NCBI GenBank assembly: GCA_001899685.1
Contig: MKWG01000037.1
Span: forward strand, 245,777-309,776
Source: Sphingobacteriales bacterium 44-15
GTDB lineage: Bacteria; Bacteroidota; Bacteroidia; Chitinophagales; Chitinophagaceae
Reading direction: 5' to 3'
DNA length: 64,000 nt
Position 1 is the first letter of the stretch; the number at the start of each line of letters is the position of its first letter. Positions 28,101 to 37,033 of the stretch are shown one piece after another. The notes below the pieces were generated by a model, which had not been told where the DNA came from, did not search any database, and worked only from the letters and a program-made list of their open reading frames with translations. A program made the translations under genes and the position numbers.

Positions 28101-30210
28101 CATAATGCGTGCTGGCAATAAAACCAATAGCCCCTCTTTGATTGGCAAGAACATACTTTTCAGACAAAGTATTGACGGTTGATGTCCTGTTTACCTCAAA
28201 ATTAAAGATATCCCCCGCCAGACATCCGTTTACTAAAAACAACGGATATTTACCCTGATTCTGATATGCGGACGGGTCATCAATATTGAACTCGGTACTG
28301 GTTGAAGAAGAATGTCCGAAATAATTCACAATACCGATACCATCTTCAAACAGCTTTTTCAACTGATCAGAAGTAAGCTGTGAGGCTACTGCAGAGCTCT
28401 TGCTAAAACTTTCCACACTTGCACCCCAAAGTGTATCTTCCGCTATTTTTTTTAACTGGTTCATATACCCTCCTATCTCTATGCTCAATTGTGCATTTCC
28501 TCCGCCGATGGCATGTACAATATTTTTCATCCAGGCTCTTCCTGCTACGGTCTGAGGCGCATTCACACCTACCGATTCGTATTCTTTTACCTTTTCAAGG
28601 TATATTTCCACTTCTGCAGGACTGACTGCTGATAACCGGCCGATCGGAATAGCCGAAACCGTTTCATTATCATTTGACGCCAGCAGGTTATCCGAGGCCG
28701 GGTAACCAAAAGGAGGTATAAGGTTCAGTTGTTCAAGAAGAGGATCACTTTCGTATGATCTTGCCTGGACATACGACACCCCTTTCCCTATCAGGAAAAC
28801 ATTGGAAGGAGTTGTTGAAAAAACAGAACGGGCATATTTCAGGAATTTCTTAACGGCAAAAGGGTGTCGCTTAATGCCAAATGCAAACTGATCCGTCAAC
28901 TGGTCAATATCGTATACTTTAGCTGTATGCCCTCCTCCTGCTGCCGAGCTCCTGTATTGAGCATAGGCCTCCACAGGGTTGCCACTGGCTCCATTGTATA
29001 AACGCCGATTGCTAATAATGATAAAATCTCCCTGGTTTGCCGGAAGCGCATAATTGACAAAATTCCTTGTTGTAAATGCAGTAATGTTAGCTATATTGCT
29101 GCTTACCTGGCTTACCAAAACCAATTTTCTTTTTTGCGCCGAAGGAAGCAATGCAAATTTTGCAATGCCGGCCTCATCTGTTACGCCAATATATCTTTTC
29201 AGATTAGTAAGATCATACAATACAGGAGGCGTTGCCCCGTATGCGAAAGTGATGCGTAAATAGTTGCCGTCATTGCTGGCCGGCAATTCAAAAGGAAAAG
29301 AAGAAAAACTACCAAAATTGAATTGACGGGGATAGGTGATCTCATATTTGCCGACAACCATTCTGTCATTGGGATTCCCGGAAACATTGGTAACCGCAAC
29401 ACTTGCCGACCCAGAGCTTATAAGGCTCACAGGGAAGGTTGCCTGCTGGTGCTGATCGGCAAAAGCATCCATCGCCACATTTATCAATGTACTATTATTT
29501 ACCTTAACAGTAAATGTTCGGTTATTCACAGCATTCCCTGCTGCCGTTATTAAAAGCGTTGCAGCCGGTCCGGAGGTGTAAGGGAACATTTGCGACTGAA
29601 CATTGGTCAATGTGGCGCCCGAGCCTATATCATTACTTGTCCATCCCTCCCCTTTGTCATATACTGAAGAATAGATATATTCACTTACGATCTCTGCGTA
29701 ACCTGAATTGATCATATTTTTAAAATAGGTACCGGTTGTATACATAAAATAGGGCTCGGCCGGCAGAACATTCCCTGCTACATTATTTACCTGGTCTGCA
29801 AGCCTGAGATTATTGCCTGCAGGGTTCACCGTAAGGAAATATGATGCAGTATCTGTTTCGAGGCTCCATTTGTCATTGAGCTGGTTATTAATATTTACAT
29901 AGAGGTTCGCATCAGGCTTTCCATCATTCATCTCACCCCAGAATTCGATAAAATCAGATGACCCCAGGGTTCCTGAAGGCACTGAAGTATAAAGGGGAAC
30001 CTGAACACCGTTTCGCCAAAGCTGGAATTGTTCTGCCGGCACATTTGCCAGCCCGATATCCTGGAGCGAAGCCCTGGATATCCTGTGCAATGTGTTTTTT
30101 ATAACGGAAAACTTATAATAGGTTTTATTATAGTCTATCCATTCATTATTATACTGAGCCCTGGCAACACCGCAGCTCAATAATAATATCAGCAGTAGAA
30201 CTCTACTCAT
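25174..30210 (-). CDS. porU2: C25 (gingipain-like) peptidase, type IX secretion PorU2-like
   Basis: A 1678-residue exported protein. It has a signal peptide (MSRVLLLILLLSCGVARAQ), a beta-rich N-terminal region to about 400, a C25 peptidase domain with catalytic H633 in YFGHSSST and C663 in VNGCLAGDIF, long Ig/CARDB-like repeats (for example FNPILDVTFDGVHIL), and a C-terminal region of FlgD-like type (FNYPNPFTTSTAFVF ... TEYKWDGTDQYGQKLANG). PorU is the sortase that cleaves the C-terminal signal of type IX cargo. Size and pairing with the next gene fit a PorU2-type sortase paralogue. The exact role is inferred. Confidence 0.85.
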   Translation of the reverse strand: MSRVLLLILLLSCGVARAQYNNEWIDYNKTYYKFSVIKNTLHRISRASLQDIGLANVPAEQFQLWRNGVQVPLYTSVPSGTLGSSDFIEFWGEMNDGKPDANLYVNINNQLNDKWSLETDTASYFLTVNPAGNNLRLADQVNNVAGNVLPAEPYFMYTTGTYFKNMINSGYAEIVSEYIYSSVYDKGEGWTSNDIGSGATLTNVQSQMFPYTSGPAATLLITAAGNAVNNRTFTVKVNNSTLINVAMDAFADQHQQATFPVSLISSGSASVAVTNVSGNPNDRMVVGKYEITYPRQFNFGSFSSFPFELPASNDGNYLRITFAYGATPPVLYDLTNLKRYIGVTDEAGIAKFALLPSAQKRKLVLVSQVSSNIANITAFTTRNFVNYALPANQGDFIIISNRRLYNGASGNPVEAYAQYRSSAAGGGHTAKVYDIDQLTDQFAFGIKRHPFAVKKFLKYARSVFSTTPSNVFLIGKGVSYVQARSYESDPLLEQLNLIPPFGYPASDNLLASNDNETVSAIPIGRLSAVSPAEVEIYLEKVKEYESVGVNAPQTVAGRAWMKNIVHAIGGGNAQLSIEIGGYMNQLKKIAEDTLWGASVESFSKSSAVASQLTSDQLKKLFEDGIGIVNYFGHSSSTSTEFNIDDPSAYQNQGKYPLFLVNGCLAGDIFNFEVNRTSTVNTLSEKYVLANQRGAIGFIASTHYGIVQYLNIYLHGIYNAFNKTQYSYSIGKTLEESFRYLLSNSPGDYLARLHAEEVTLQADPSIKLYTQPLPDYVIEDPYIKIPPVISVTDNSFDLSAKFYNIGKAISDSITIEIKRQYPDGSTKVILNKRVLGMKYSDSLSLTIPVNPVLEKGENKLIITVDANNEQEEMSEANNSVTKSFFIVENVATPIYPYKYSIVNKNNITFYASTANPLVAVKNYIMELDTTMLFNSPFKKVVNQSVSGGILAFKPIVTFSDSTVYYWRVAVAPSSSDEEYVWSNSSFIFLDGNIEGFNQSHYFQHLESGEDGLTLAENRQWKFNMILNNLFIKNGTYPTASGQEASFVNSINGEDILGAGCNYDELIFQVIDPMTFQPWTNDFSGATGLYNSLLATCGGNRIHNFQYLLSSSTSRKKAMDFLDAIPDGTYVIVRSNIDPSSGGNTYVDKWKADTALFGSGNSLYHKLYNQGFVALDSFSRPRAFSFVFKKNDPAAFAPVYQFSQDQYDLISMSLDCPSPDSVGYINSPKFGPAKEWKKLYWDGTSLENPSKDNPDVEVIGIKKDGSQQTFFTLDKSNKEFDISAIDAQEYPYLGLKMKNVDTADATPFQLKYWRVSYVPYPEGALAPNIFFEGKDTADIGEKVKFGVVFKNISDKNFDSLKVKFLLTDKNNVQHDIDISRQKPLISGDTLKMEYVVDTKDYPGLNIIMISFNPDDDQPEQYLLNNFLYKSLFVRGDNFNPILDVTFDGVHILNNDIVSSKPHIIAKLKDDNKYLLLDDTSLITVKVKYPDGTLKSFSFNTDTLRFTPASVNTGNTDNTATIEFNPSFLADGDYQLIVSARDKSGNASGQTAYNVGFKVINKPMISNMFNYPNPFTTSTAFVFTLTGSEVPQNLRIQILTITGKIVREITKDELGPIRIGRNITEYKWDGTDQYGQKLANGVYLYRVITNLNGKSLDKYKTEGDNTDQYFNKGYGKMYLMR

Positions 30211-30217
30211 AATTGCA

Positions 30218-31345
30218 CTAATTTGTTTTTACGCTTTTGTTCTTTTCCTTTTTTACAAGATCCACACGCAAAGAAACAATGTGCGTATATAAGGGATTGG
30301 ACTGATTGGCAAGATTGGTAAAAGCATAGTCTATGGCAAGATGCTTAAGCTTAAACCCGGTCCCTATGCTGGGCTGATATATCCATACCTTTTTCTGGTT
30401 CAGTGTATCTCCGTCTGCAAGCGCTTTCTGAAAATTGTAAATCCCTCCCCTGACAAAAAGCAGGTGCTTATATCCCAGTTCCACCCCCACCCTTGGATCA
30501 ATGCTCACCGGGTCGGCGCTGATCACAACATTTCTTTTGCCATCGAAAGTGACGTCAAAATTCGCTTCAGCCAAAAGATTGAATTTTTTTCCAAGGCTAA
30601 AATCATACGCCCCGCCTATTATTAAGCGGGGGGCGGTAAGCTCGGTTGACTTTACCGGTATCTCATTATTGGTAAGATAAAGCGCTTCTTTTTCTTCATC
30701 GCTGAAAGTAAAGCTCCATGCGTTGAAGGTGGTGGTAATATCTCTTGCGGAAATACCCAGCTTCCACCGCTTATCATGTATCTGGATACCGCCGTCAATG
30801 CCAAATCCCCAGGCCTTGGCAAATGTTCCTACATTACGGTAGATCACTTTTGCATTTAAGCCAAAGCTTATCAGCTTGGAGCCTCTTTGTTTTAAGCTCT
30901 GTGCATAAGAGAACAAAAAAGCATAATCTGCCGAAGAAAAGGTTCGTATGTTATTATAATTGATCGAACCATCCGGTTCCACCAGGTAAAGCGTATTGGG
31001 AATATCATCCACGCCAAACCGGAGAAGAGACAACGCGATCGTTCTTTTTTGATCGCTCAAAGGAATAGCTATGCTCCCGTAATCATATTTTCCTATACCG
31101 GAAAAATATTCGGCATGCATAAAATTTACTACAGGGTTTTCCCTGATATTCACCAGGCCTGCGGGGTTCCAGTAGCCGGCATTACCGTCATCAACGGAAG
31201 CTACCTGCGCTCCCCCCATTCCTAATCCTCTTGCGCCGGCGCCTATATTCAAAAACTCATTTGAATACTTTCTGAATTGCGCATAAGAAGAACTATAGTA
31301 ACACAACAGGCAGATAAGGCATATTCTCAAAAGCGCGATTTTCAT
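30218..31345 (-). CDS. porV2: PorV/PorQ-family outer membrane protein (PorV2-like)
   Basis: 375 residues. Signal peptide to SSSYAQ, then the family signature FLNIGAGARGLGMGGAQVAS and GYWNPAGL, followed by repeated amphipathic strands of an FadL-like 14-strand barrel (FGLNAKVIYRN, WKLGISARDI, RLIIGGAYDFSL, RVGVELGYKH). PorV-type proteins hand substrates to the type IX sortase PorU. It lies 7 nt upstream of the C25 peptidase gene, so the two are surely an operon. A TATATTTG -7 box (31408-31415) lies ahead. Confidence 0.85.
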   Translation of the reverse strand: MKIALLRICLICLLCYYSSSYAQFRKYSNEFLNIGAGARGLGMGGAQVASVDDGNAGYWNPAGLVNIRENPVVNFMHAEYFSGIGKYDYGSIAIPLSDQKRTIALSLLRFGVDDIPNTLYLVEPDGSINYNNIRTFSSADYAFLFSYAQSLKQRGSKLISFGLNAKVIYRNVGTFAKAWGFGIDGGIQIHDKRWKLGISARDITTTFNAWSFTFSDEEKEALYLTNNEIPVKSTELTAPRLIIGGAYDFSLGKKFNLLAEANFDVTFDGKRNVVISADPVSIDPRVGVELGYKHLLFVRGGIYNFQKALADGDTLNQKKVWIYQPSIGTGFKLKHLAIDYAFTNLANQSNPLYTHIVSLRVDLVKKEKNKSVKTN

Positions 31346-31407
31346 TCAACTGTTTTTCTAATGAGCAATTGTTGAACTGACAGCAGATCCGTCCATTTTA
31401 TTTCGTA

Positions 31408-31415
31408 CAAATATA
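31408..31415 (-). promoter_or_regulatory. Predicted -7 element of the porV2-porU2 operon
   Basis: TATATTTG on the minus strand, consensus TAnnTTTG, 62 nt before the ATG. No clear -33 TTG. Confidence 0.45.
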
Positions 31416-31524
31416 CCTTAAGCATTTTGCCCTGTAGAATTTGATGGACATTAGAACTCAAGCCTTTATAACGGATTAGCGCATAAAATTATTGTCTTTT
31501 GGAATATGCATGATAAACTAACCC

Positions 31525-31532
31525 TATTTTTG
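31525..31532 (+). promoter_or_regulatory. Predicted -7 element of tyrS
   Basis: TATTTTTG, matching TAnnTTTG, 17 nt before the start codon, implying a short leader. Confidence 0.5.
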
Positions 31533-31549
31533 CGCAAAACTACCTGAAA

Positions 31550-32827
31550 ATGACGCTAATAGAAGAGCTGATATGGCGTGGCATGCTACAGGATATTATG
31601 CCCGGAACAGAAGAGCAGCTCAACAAAGAAATGACTTCAGCCTATATAGGATTCGACCCTACTGCAGACAGCCTTCATATCGGGAGCCTGGTACCTATTC
31701 TGTTGCTGGTGCATTTACAAAAGGCTGGTCATAAGCCTATTGCACTGATTGGGGGGGCTACAGGAATGATAGGAGACCCCAGCGGGAAAAGTGAAGAACG
31801 CAACCTGCTGAGCAGGGAACAATTAGATATTAATATTGCCGGTATCAGGAAGCAACTGGAAAAGCATCTTGATTTTAACCCCGGGCTTAAAAACAGCGCA
31901 GAGCTGGTGAATAATTACGACTGGTTTAGAGATTTAGGCTTTATAGATTTCCTGCGAGATGTGGGCAAGCATATCACCGTAAACTATATGATGGCCAAAG
32001 ACAGCGTAAAGAAAAGGATTGAAGGAGATACGGGAATAAGCTATACCGAATTTGCCTACCAGTTGATGCAGGGCTACGACTATTACTGGCTGTACCAGCA
32101 CAAAAACTGTAAGCTGCAGATGGGTGGCAGCGACCAGTGGGGCAATATCACCACCGGCACGGAGCTTATCCGCAGGAAAGCCGGGGGTGAAGCTTTTGCT
32201 TTCACCTGCCCCCTGATCACTAAAGCAGACGGTGGCAAGTTTGGCAAAACGGAGAAAGGCAATGTATGGCTTAATGCGGAGAGAACTACCTCCTACCAGT
32301 TTTACCAGTTCTGGTTTAATGCATCTGATAAAGATGCGGAAAAATGGATCAAAATATTCACTTTTTTATCTCCTGAAGAGATCAATACGCTCCTTGACCG
32401 GCATGATCAAAACCCGGCTGCAAGAGAATTGCAAAAAACGCTGGCAAGAGAAATAACGGTGTTTGTGCACGGCGAAGAAGGTTATAAGGAAGCCATGGAA
32501 ACCACGGAAAAGTTATTCTCACAGCAGTCAGCGTCAGTTGAGACCTTAAGCGCTGCCGATCTTGAAAATATGGAAGGGATAATAAAATTTGAATACTCAA
32601 GAGAAAAGATCAATTCGGGTATAGATATTGTTTCCTTTCTTGCAGAAACGGGCGCTCTACCCAGCAAAGGGGAAGCCCGGAAAATGGTGCAGAATGGGGG
32701 CATCAGCATCAACAGGAATAAGATCAACGATATTGCACATAAGATCAGCAGCGCGGATCTGTTGTACGACACATACCTGCTTATCCAGAAAGGAAAGAAA
32801 AACTATTACCTGCTGAAAGCCCGGTAA
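31550..32827 (+). CDS. tyrS: Tyrosine--tRNA ligase
   Basis: This class I synthetase charges tRNA-Tyr. 425 residues, normal for the bacterial TyrRS. Visible: YIGFDPTADSLHIGSLVPI with the HIGH-type signature, GGATGMIGDPSGKSEER, the tyrosine pocket QLMQGYDYYWLYQH and GGSDQWGNIT, and the KMSKS-equivalent KFGKTEKGN. The C-terminal S4 RNA-binding domain is present (GALPSKGEARKMVQNGGISI). The matching tRNA-Tyr lies 17 kb away. It is transcribed alone from a TAnnTTTG promoter. Confidence 0.98.
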   Translation: MTLIEELIWRGMLQDIMPGTEEQLNKEMTSAYIGFDPTADSLHIGSLVPILLLVHLQKAGHKPIALIGGATGMIGDPSGKSEERNLLSREQLDINIAGIRKQLEKHLDFNPGLKNSAELVNNYDWFRDLGFIDFLRDVGKHITVNYMMAKDSVKKRIEGDTGISYTEFAYQLMQGYDYYWLYQHKNCKLQMGGSDQWGNITTGTELIRRKAGGEAFAFTCPLITKADGGKFGKTEKGNVWLNAERTTSYQFYQFWFNASDKDAEKWIKIFTFLSPEEINTLLDRHDQNPAARELQKTLAREITVFVHGEEGYKEAMETTEKLFSQQSASVETLSAADLENMEGIIKFEYSREKINSGIDIVSFLAETGALPSKGEARKMVQNGGISINRNKINDIAHKISSADLLYDTYLLIQKGKKNYYLLKAR

Positions 32828-32889
32828 TGTAAACAGTGCCGGAAAAGAAAGCGATCAATTCAAAACCAAACCCGCCAAATTCAAGGCGC

Positions 32890-32897
32890 TATTTTTG
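32890..32897 (+). promoter_or_regulatory. Predicted -7 element of the TlpA-histidine kinase operon
   Basis: TATTTTTG preceded by AAACCCGCCAA (32868-32878). The tRNA-Gln promoter at 36981-37011 has the same AAACCCGCCAA and GCTATTTTTGC words. Confidence 0.55.
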
Positions 32898-32943
32898 CCA
32901 GCCGTGCATTATTTCTTCCTTTGGTCATAATAAAACCAGGGAT

Positions 32944-34311
32944 ATGAAATCATTACTTTTAACAGCCACCCTGCTGGCATGTCATATATTATCAGCACAG
33001 GTTATTGTGACAGGAACTGCCAGGCATAAAAAAGACAGCATAATAATATTTAAAGAAACCGATGGATTTACGAATATTACACGTAGCTGGCGGGACAAAA
33101 TATACAAAGCGCATATTGACAAAAACGATCACTTCACTATTACTTTGCCCGAGCAGGATATTAACCGGTGGCTGATTGAAACCGAAAGCGGCTACCAGTT
33201 TTTTGACCTGGCTAAAGGGAAAAACATTGAACTGATAGCAGATTTCTCTAAGAAAAATCCTTTAAAAGCTGTTGGCAGTAACGCTGATGATTTTAATTAC
33301 CTCACGTATGCATCCGGTAAGCATAAGCCGGATATAGTATATAATCAAGGCATACAAAGTAGAAATATTGACAGTGCTTTGTTTTGGAGAAAACAAATGG
33401 CTGTTCGCAAAATACATACGCTTGATCACTATAAGCGAACAAGCAATATGAGCGAAACGTATTATAACTGGATAAGATCCCGGTATACTTATGAGCCCTA
33501 TGAAAGGACTTATGTGGAAAATATCAGGAGCACAGATTCTATAAGCGACGCTATATCAGGCAAGCTGCTTGAGAAAGGGATAACAGATGATTATGCCGCT
33601 CTTAACACTGTGGAATATAATGACCTCGTGGATATATATATGCGTAAAGCATTTGCAGAGACTAAAGTCAAGCCCTCATTGCAGGCTTATTTTGATTTTT
33701 CTGCCGGTGATTTGTTGCAGGGCAAAACCAGGGATATTCATTTAACAAGAGTGATGTATTGGTTTGTAAAGGCTGATGACAGCATATATAATCCGGCATT
33801 CAAAAAGTACAATGAAATAGTCAAAGATTCAGCCATCAAAAAATATATTGTAAGAGAAAGAAATGAATACCTGCAGCCTGCAAAATTACAAAGAGAAAAT
33901 ATTGATCAGTATGCATCACTTAACGCAATTTTCAGTAAATACAAAGGCAAAGTAGTTTACGTTGATTTTTGGGCAAGCTGGTGCATTCCGTGCAGAGGTG
34001 AGATGCCTCGTTCGGAAGTATTAAAAAAACAATTAAACAATAAAGATGTGGTATTTCTCTACCTTGGATATCGGGACACAGAAAAAGCATGGCTAAAAGC
34101 CCGCGAGGACTTAGAGATAGAAGGAGAACATTATTTGCTGGACAATACACTGATAAAAGAAGCGGAAGAAGCGTTTAACATAAGTGGTATCCCACATTAC
34201 GCCATCATTGACAAAGCAGGTAATATTGTAAGCAAACACGCCGACAGACCAGGTGATGCCTATCAACAATTATTAACGTTAGCTGAAAAAGAGCAGATTT
34301 CAGCATATTAA
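32944..34311 (+). CDS. TlpA-family thioredoxin-like exported protein
   Basis: 455 residues from the ATG at 32944, chosen because it gives a signal peptide (MKSLLLTATLLACHILSAQ). The frame extends 36 codons upstream across the promoter, which is not credible. The C-terminal domain is thioredoxin-like: VVYVDFWASWCIPCRGEMP, with the redox pair C347/C350, and the cis-Pro region ISGIPHYAIIDKAGNIV. The N-terminal ~300 residues are a DUF4369-like or uncharacterised region. Such proteins act as periplasmic thiol oxidoreductases. It is followed by a sensor kinase 4 nt downstream, which may respond to periplasmic redox state. Confidence 0.88.
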   Translation: MKSLLLTATLLACHILSAQVIVTGTARHKKDSIIIFKETDGFTNITRSWRDKIYKAHIDKNDHFTITLPEQDINRWLIETESGYQFFDLAKGKNIELIADFSKKNPLKAVGSNADDFNYLTYASGKHKPDIVYNQGIQSRNIDSALFWRKQMAVRKIHTLDHYKRTSNMSETYYNWIRSRYTYEPYERTYVENIRSTDSISDAISGKLLEKGITDDYAALNTVEYNDLVDIYMRKAFAETKVKPSLQAYFDFSAGDLLQGKTRDIHLTRVMYWFVKADDSIYNPAFKKYNEIVKDSAIKKYIVRERNEYLQPAKLQRENIDQYASLNAIFSKYKGKVVYVDFWASWCIPCRGEMPRSEVLKKQLNNKDVVFLYLGYRDTEKAWLKAREDLEIEGEHYLLDNTLIKEAEEAFNISGIPHYAIIDKAGNIVSKHADRPGDAYQQLLTLAEKEQISAY

Positions 34312-34315
34312 ACGA

Positions 34316-36076
34316 ATGAGAAAAAGAATATTATACGCACTTATAGTTATAGGAGCATATAAAAATATCACTGCGCAACAGGTAGTGGATGCTGTTAATC
34401 CACTGTTCAGCGTAAATAGGAAAGGAGGTGATATCAGAGAACTGTATGACAATTTTGAGATATCCATACCTGCCAAAAGACCCCCGAAAAACAAATTATA
34501 TAATGATGTAGTATTGTCCCTTTTTCATTCAAAGAACCTCTATATCAATACCGTATTTAATAAAGAAAATGAGGTGAAGGAACTAACTGCATTCAGGCTC
34601 GGAGTAAACGAAAATTATACACAACTTACAGGCGTCTACAAACATACAAGCGCCGTTCCCCTGTTCGACTCCATTCCTGTTGTAGTAACTGCCTACGGCA
34701 TTGATTCCGCCAATAAAAATCTTTACAGGTTCAGGGTGTTGAAAAACAAAACAGAGGAGATCATACCCTGGCATGAGATCAAATTCTTTTCGCCGGTATT
34801 TATGTATTACAGGTATAATGTGGATGGCACAGAACAAAAAGAAATGGCCTACCTGGGGCAATTCGGAATGCCGGTGGACAATAGTATTACCATAGAAGTA
34901 AAAAATTTAAAAGTACCGGATACTACTTACAGCATTTCCGCTGTCTGGATGAAACGTGCGCCTGAAGTTATTGCCACGTTCACCCCTCAAAGTATCCAGC
35001 AGCTCATAACCGTATATAAATATCAATGGAAATATGACCGATACGGTATTGAAGGCCCGTCCTATTATGGAGATATTGATCTGCCATCTGTTGACACCCT
35101 GCTTACCACCAGGCAAAGGTTTCTGCATAACGAGAACAACATTTTCTTTTATTTAAATTATAAAGTAAATAATACTGCACTTATAGAATATAATGTAGTA
35201 CGCGGTAAAGACAGCATCGGCTGGACGACGAACAGCTTTGATGCAAATATCATCTGGCTGCAGGAGCTTAGCCCGGGTAAGTATACCCTGCTGATGAGGT
35301 ATGCTTTTCAGCGACAGACAGTAAGCAGCTTTTCATTCAGCGTTATACCTGCATGGTACCAAACCACCTGGTTTACAATAGTTGCAGGAATATTGCTGGC
35401 ATTGTCCGGCATGTCTGTTTATTTGATCATTAAAAACAGGCGCCAAAAAATCAAGATTAAAGAACAACATATTCAGCACCAGGTAACCGAGGCAGAAATA
35501 AAATCCATAAAATCACAATTCAATCCTCATTTTGTTTTCAACGCATTAAACTCTATCCAGGGGCTTATTACAAAAAATGATATTGAATCGGCGCATGCTT
35601 ACCTGAGTGATTTCAGCAGGTTGCTCAGGAATTCGTTGAAAGAGAGTGAGCATGATTTTATCAGCCTCTCAAAAGACATATCTTTAATTGACAACTATTT
35701 AAAGCTGGAACAATTGCGGTTTGGCTTTCACTACCGGATCAGCATTGACGAAACTATAAATAAAGATGCGGTTGAAGTGCCTGTGCTATTGCTACAACCC
35801 GTTATAGAAAATGCAGTGAAACATGGCATATCTGGATTATACAAAGACGGCGTTTTGAAAATTGATTATGCTGTAAAAGAAAATAATATTATTGCAACGG
35901 TAACGGATAATGGCGCAGGTTACAGCAATATCCAAAAAGGGCACGGACTAAAGCTTACAGACGACAGGATTGCCTTATTGAATAAAGTATTGAAGGGGCA
36001 GTCTGTTCTCTGGCAGATAAATAATACCGGTAGCGGCACGCAGGCGCTATTTATTTTTAAAAACTGGTTGTCATGA
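34316..36076 (+). CDS. LytS-type sensor histidine kinase
   Basis: A 586-residue membrane kinase. Short N-terminal signal/anchor, a periplasmic beta-rich sensor region of about 330 residues, a transmembrane segment (WFTIVAGILLALSGMSVYLI, around 348-370), then the His_kinase domain PF06580 with phospho-acceptor H405 in SQFNPHFVFNALNSIQGLI, and an ATPase end with LLQPVIENAVKHGI and DNGAGY. Its stop overlaps the regulator's start by 4 nt. The periplasmic region has the look of the Y_Y_Y/beta-propeller-type sensors but the ligand is unknown. Confidence 0.92.
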   Translation: MRKRILYALIVIGAYKNITAQQVVDAVNPLFSVNRKGGDIRELYDNFEISIPAKRPPKNKLYNDVVLSLFHSKNLYINTVFNKENEVKELTAFRLGVNENYTQLTGVYKHTSAVPLFDSIPVVVTAYGIDSANKNLYRFRVLKNKTEEIIPWHEIKFFSPVFMYYRYNVDGTEQKEMAYLGQFGMPVDNSITIEVKNLKVPDTTYSISAVWMKRAPEVIATFTPQSIQQLITVYKYQWKYDRYGIEGPSYYGDIDLPSVDTLLTTRQRFLHNENNIFFYLNYKVNNTALIEYNVVRGKDSIGWTTNSFDANIIWLQELSPGKYTLLMRYAFQRQTVSSFSFSVIPAWYQTTWFTIVAGILLALSGMSVYLIIKNRRQKIKIKEQHIQHQVTEAEIKSIKSQFNPHFVFNALNSIQGLITKNDIESAHAYLSDFSRLLRNSLKESEHDFISLSKDISLIDNYLKLEQLRFGFHYRISIDETINKDAVEVPVLLLQPVIENAVKHGISGLYKDGVLKIDYAVKENNIIATVTDNGAGYSNIQKGHGLKLTDDRIALLNKVLKGQSVLWQINNTGSGTQALFIFKNWLS

Positions 36077-36819
36077 TCAATGCTGTTATTATAGATGACG
36101 AAAGCAATAATATTGACAATCTTGAAGGGTTGCTGAAAAAATATTGCCCCCAGATTGAGGTGACGGGCACAGCCATGAATGCAGACGAAGGCGCTGCGCT
36201 GATCAAAAAATTACAACCAAAGCTGATCTTCCTGGATATTCAAATGCCGGGTAAAAGCGGTTTTGACATGTTGAGCGAGCTGCAGGATCATAGTTTTGAA
36301 ATCATACTGATAACGGCATACGATCAATATGGCATTAAGGCTATTAAATTTTCTGCGGTAGATTATTTATTAAAGCCGTTGGATATTGAGGAGTTAAAAA
36401 AAGCCGTACAAAAAGCAGGGCAACGAATTAAAGAAAGGATGCAGAATCATGAGCTGGAAAACCTGTTGCAGCTTTTAAAAAACAGGGAAGAAAAATCTAC
36501 CCATAAACTTGCCCTTCCTGCTATAAAAGAAACACGTTTTGTAAGCCCTAAAGATATTATCCGTTGCGAATCATCAAATACTTATACCGGCTTTTATATT
36601 ACAACAGGGGAAAAAATTGTGGTGTCCAGGCCAATATACGAGTATGAAGAGCTGCTGTCAGATTTTGGGTTCATCCGCTGCCATCAATCGCATCTTGTAA
36701 ATAAAGAATACATAAAAAGCTGGGTAAAAGGAGACGGTGGTTATCTGATCATGCAGAATGGCGATGAAATTCCTGTTTCAAAAAACAAAAAAGATGTACT
36801 TGCGCGGGTATTAATATAG
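36073..36819 (+). CDS. LytTR-family response regulator
   Basis: 248 residues. The receiver domain begins MINAVIIDDESNNIDNLEGL, with phospho-acceptor D55 in IFLDIQMPGKSG and conserved KPLD near residue 103. The C-terminal LytTR DNA-binding domain contains DIIRCESSNTYTGFYI and FIRCHQSHLVNKEYI. It partners the kinase overlapping upstream. The expected LytTR sites would be paired direct repeats; none was confidently identified near the operon. Confidence 0.95.
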   Translation: MINAVIIDDESNNIDNLEGLLKKYCPQIEVTGTAMNADEGAALIKKLQPKLIFLDIQMPGKSGFDMLSELQDHSFEIILITAYDQYGIKAIKFSAVDYLLKPLDIEELKKAVQKAGQRIKERMQNHELENLLQLLKNREEKSTHKLALPAIKETRFVSPKDIIRCESSNTYTGFYITTGEKIVVSRPIYEYEELLSDFGFIRCHQSHLVNKEYIKSWVKGDGGYLIMQNGDEIPVSKNKKDVLARVLI

Positions 36820-36835
36820 CGCTAAGCCATGTTAT

Positions 36836-36925
36836 CGTGAAAAGTCAGACGTGAGACGTGAAATATTTCACTTTCGGCGTTTTTCGTTTGACATTCAGCC
36901 GCTCACGTTTCACTTCTCACATTTC
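36836..36925. repeat. 3'-end low-complexity repeat, locus 5
   Basis: GTGAAAAGTCAGACGTGAGACGTGAAA, followed by inverted words CGCTCACGTTTCACTTCTCAC, so the two sides can pair. It starts 17 nt after the response-regulator stop. Confidence 0.65.
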
Positions 36926-36980
36926 CTGTTTGACATAGTAGTAGAGATCGCAGCTCTTAAATTGCCTGTCAGAATCAAAT

Positions 36981-37011
36981 TTGGTTTAAACCCGCCAAGT
37001 AGCTATTTTTG
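36981..37011 (+). promoter_or_regulatory. Predicted promoter of tRNA-Gln
   Basis: TTG (36981-36983), 20-nt spacer, TATTTTTG (37004-37011), a full match to the Bacteroidota consensus. It lies 22 nt before the tRNA. Confidence 0.75.
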
Positions 37012-37033
37012 CGACCGCTTTTAAAGCGGGTAT

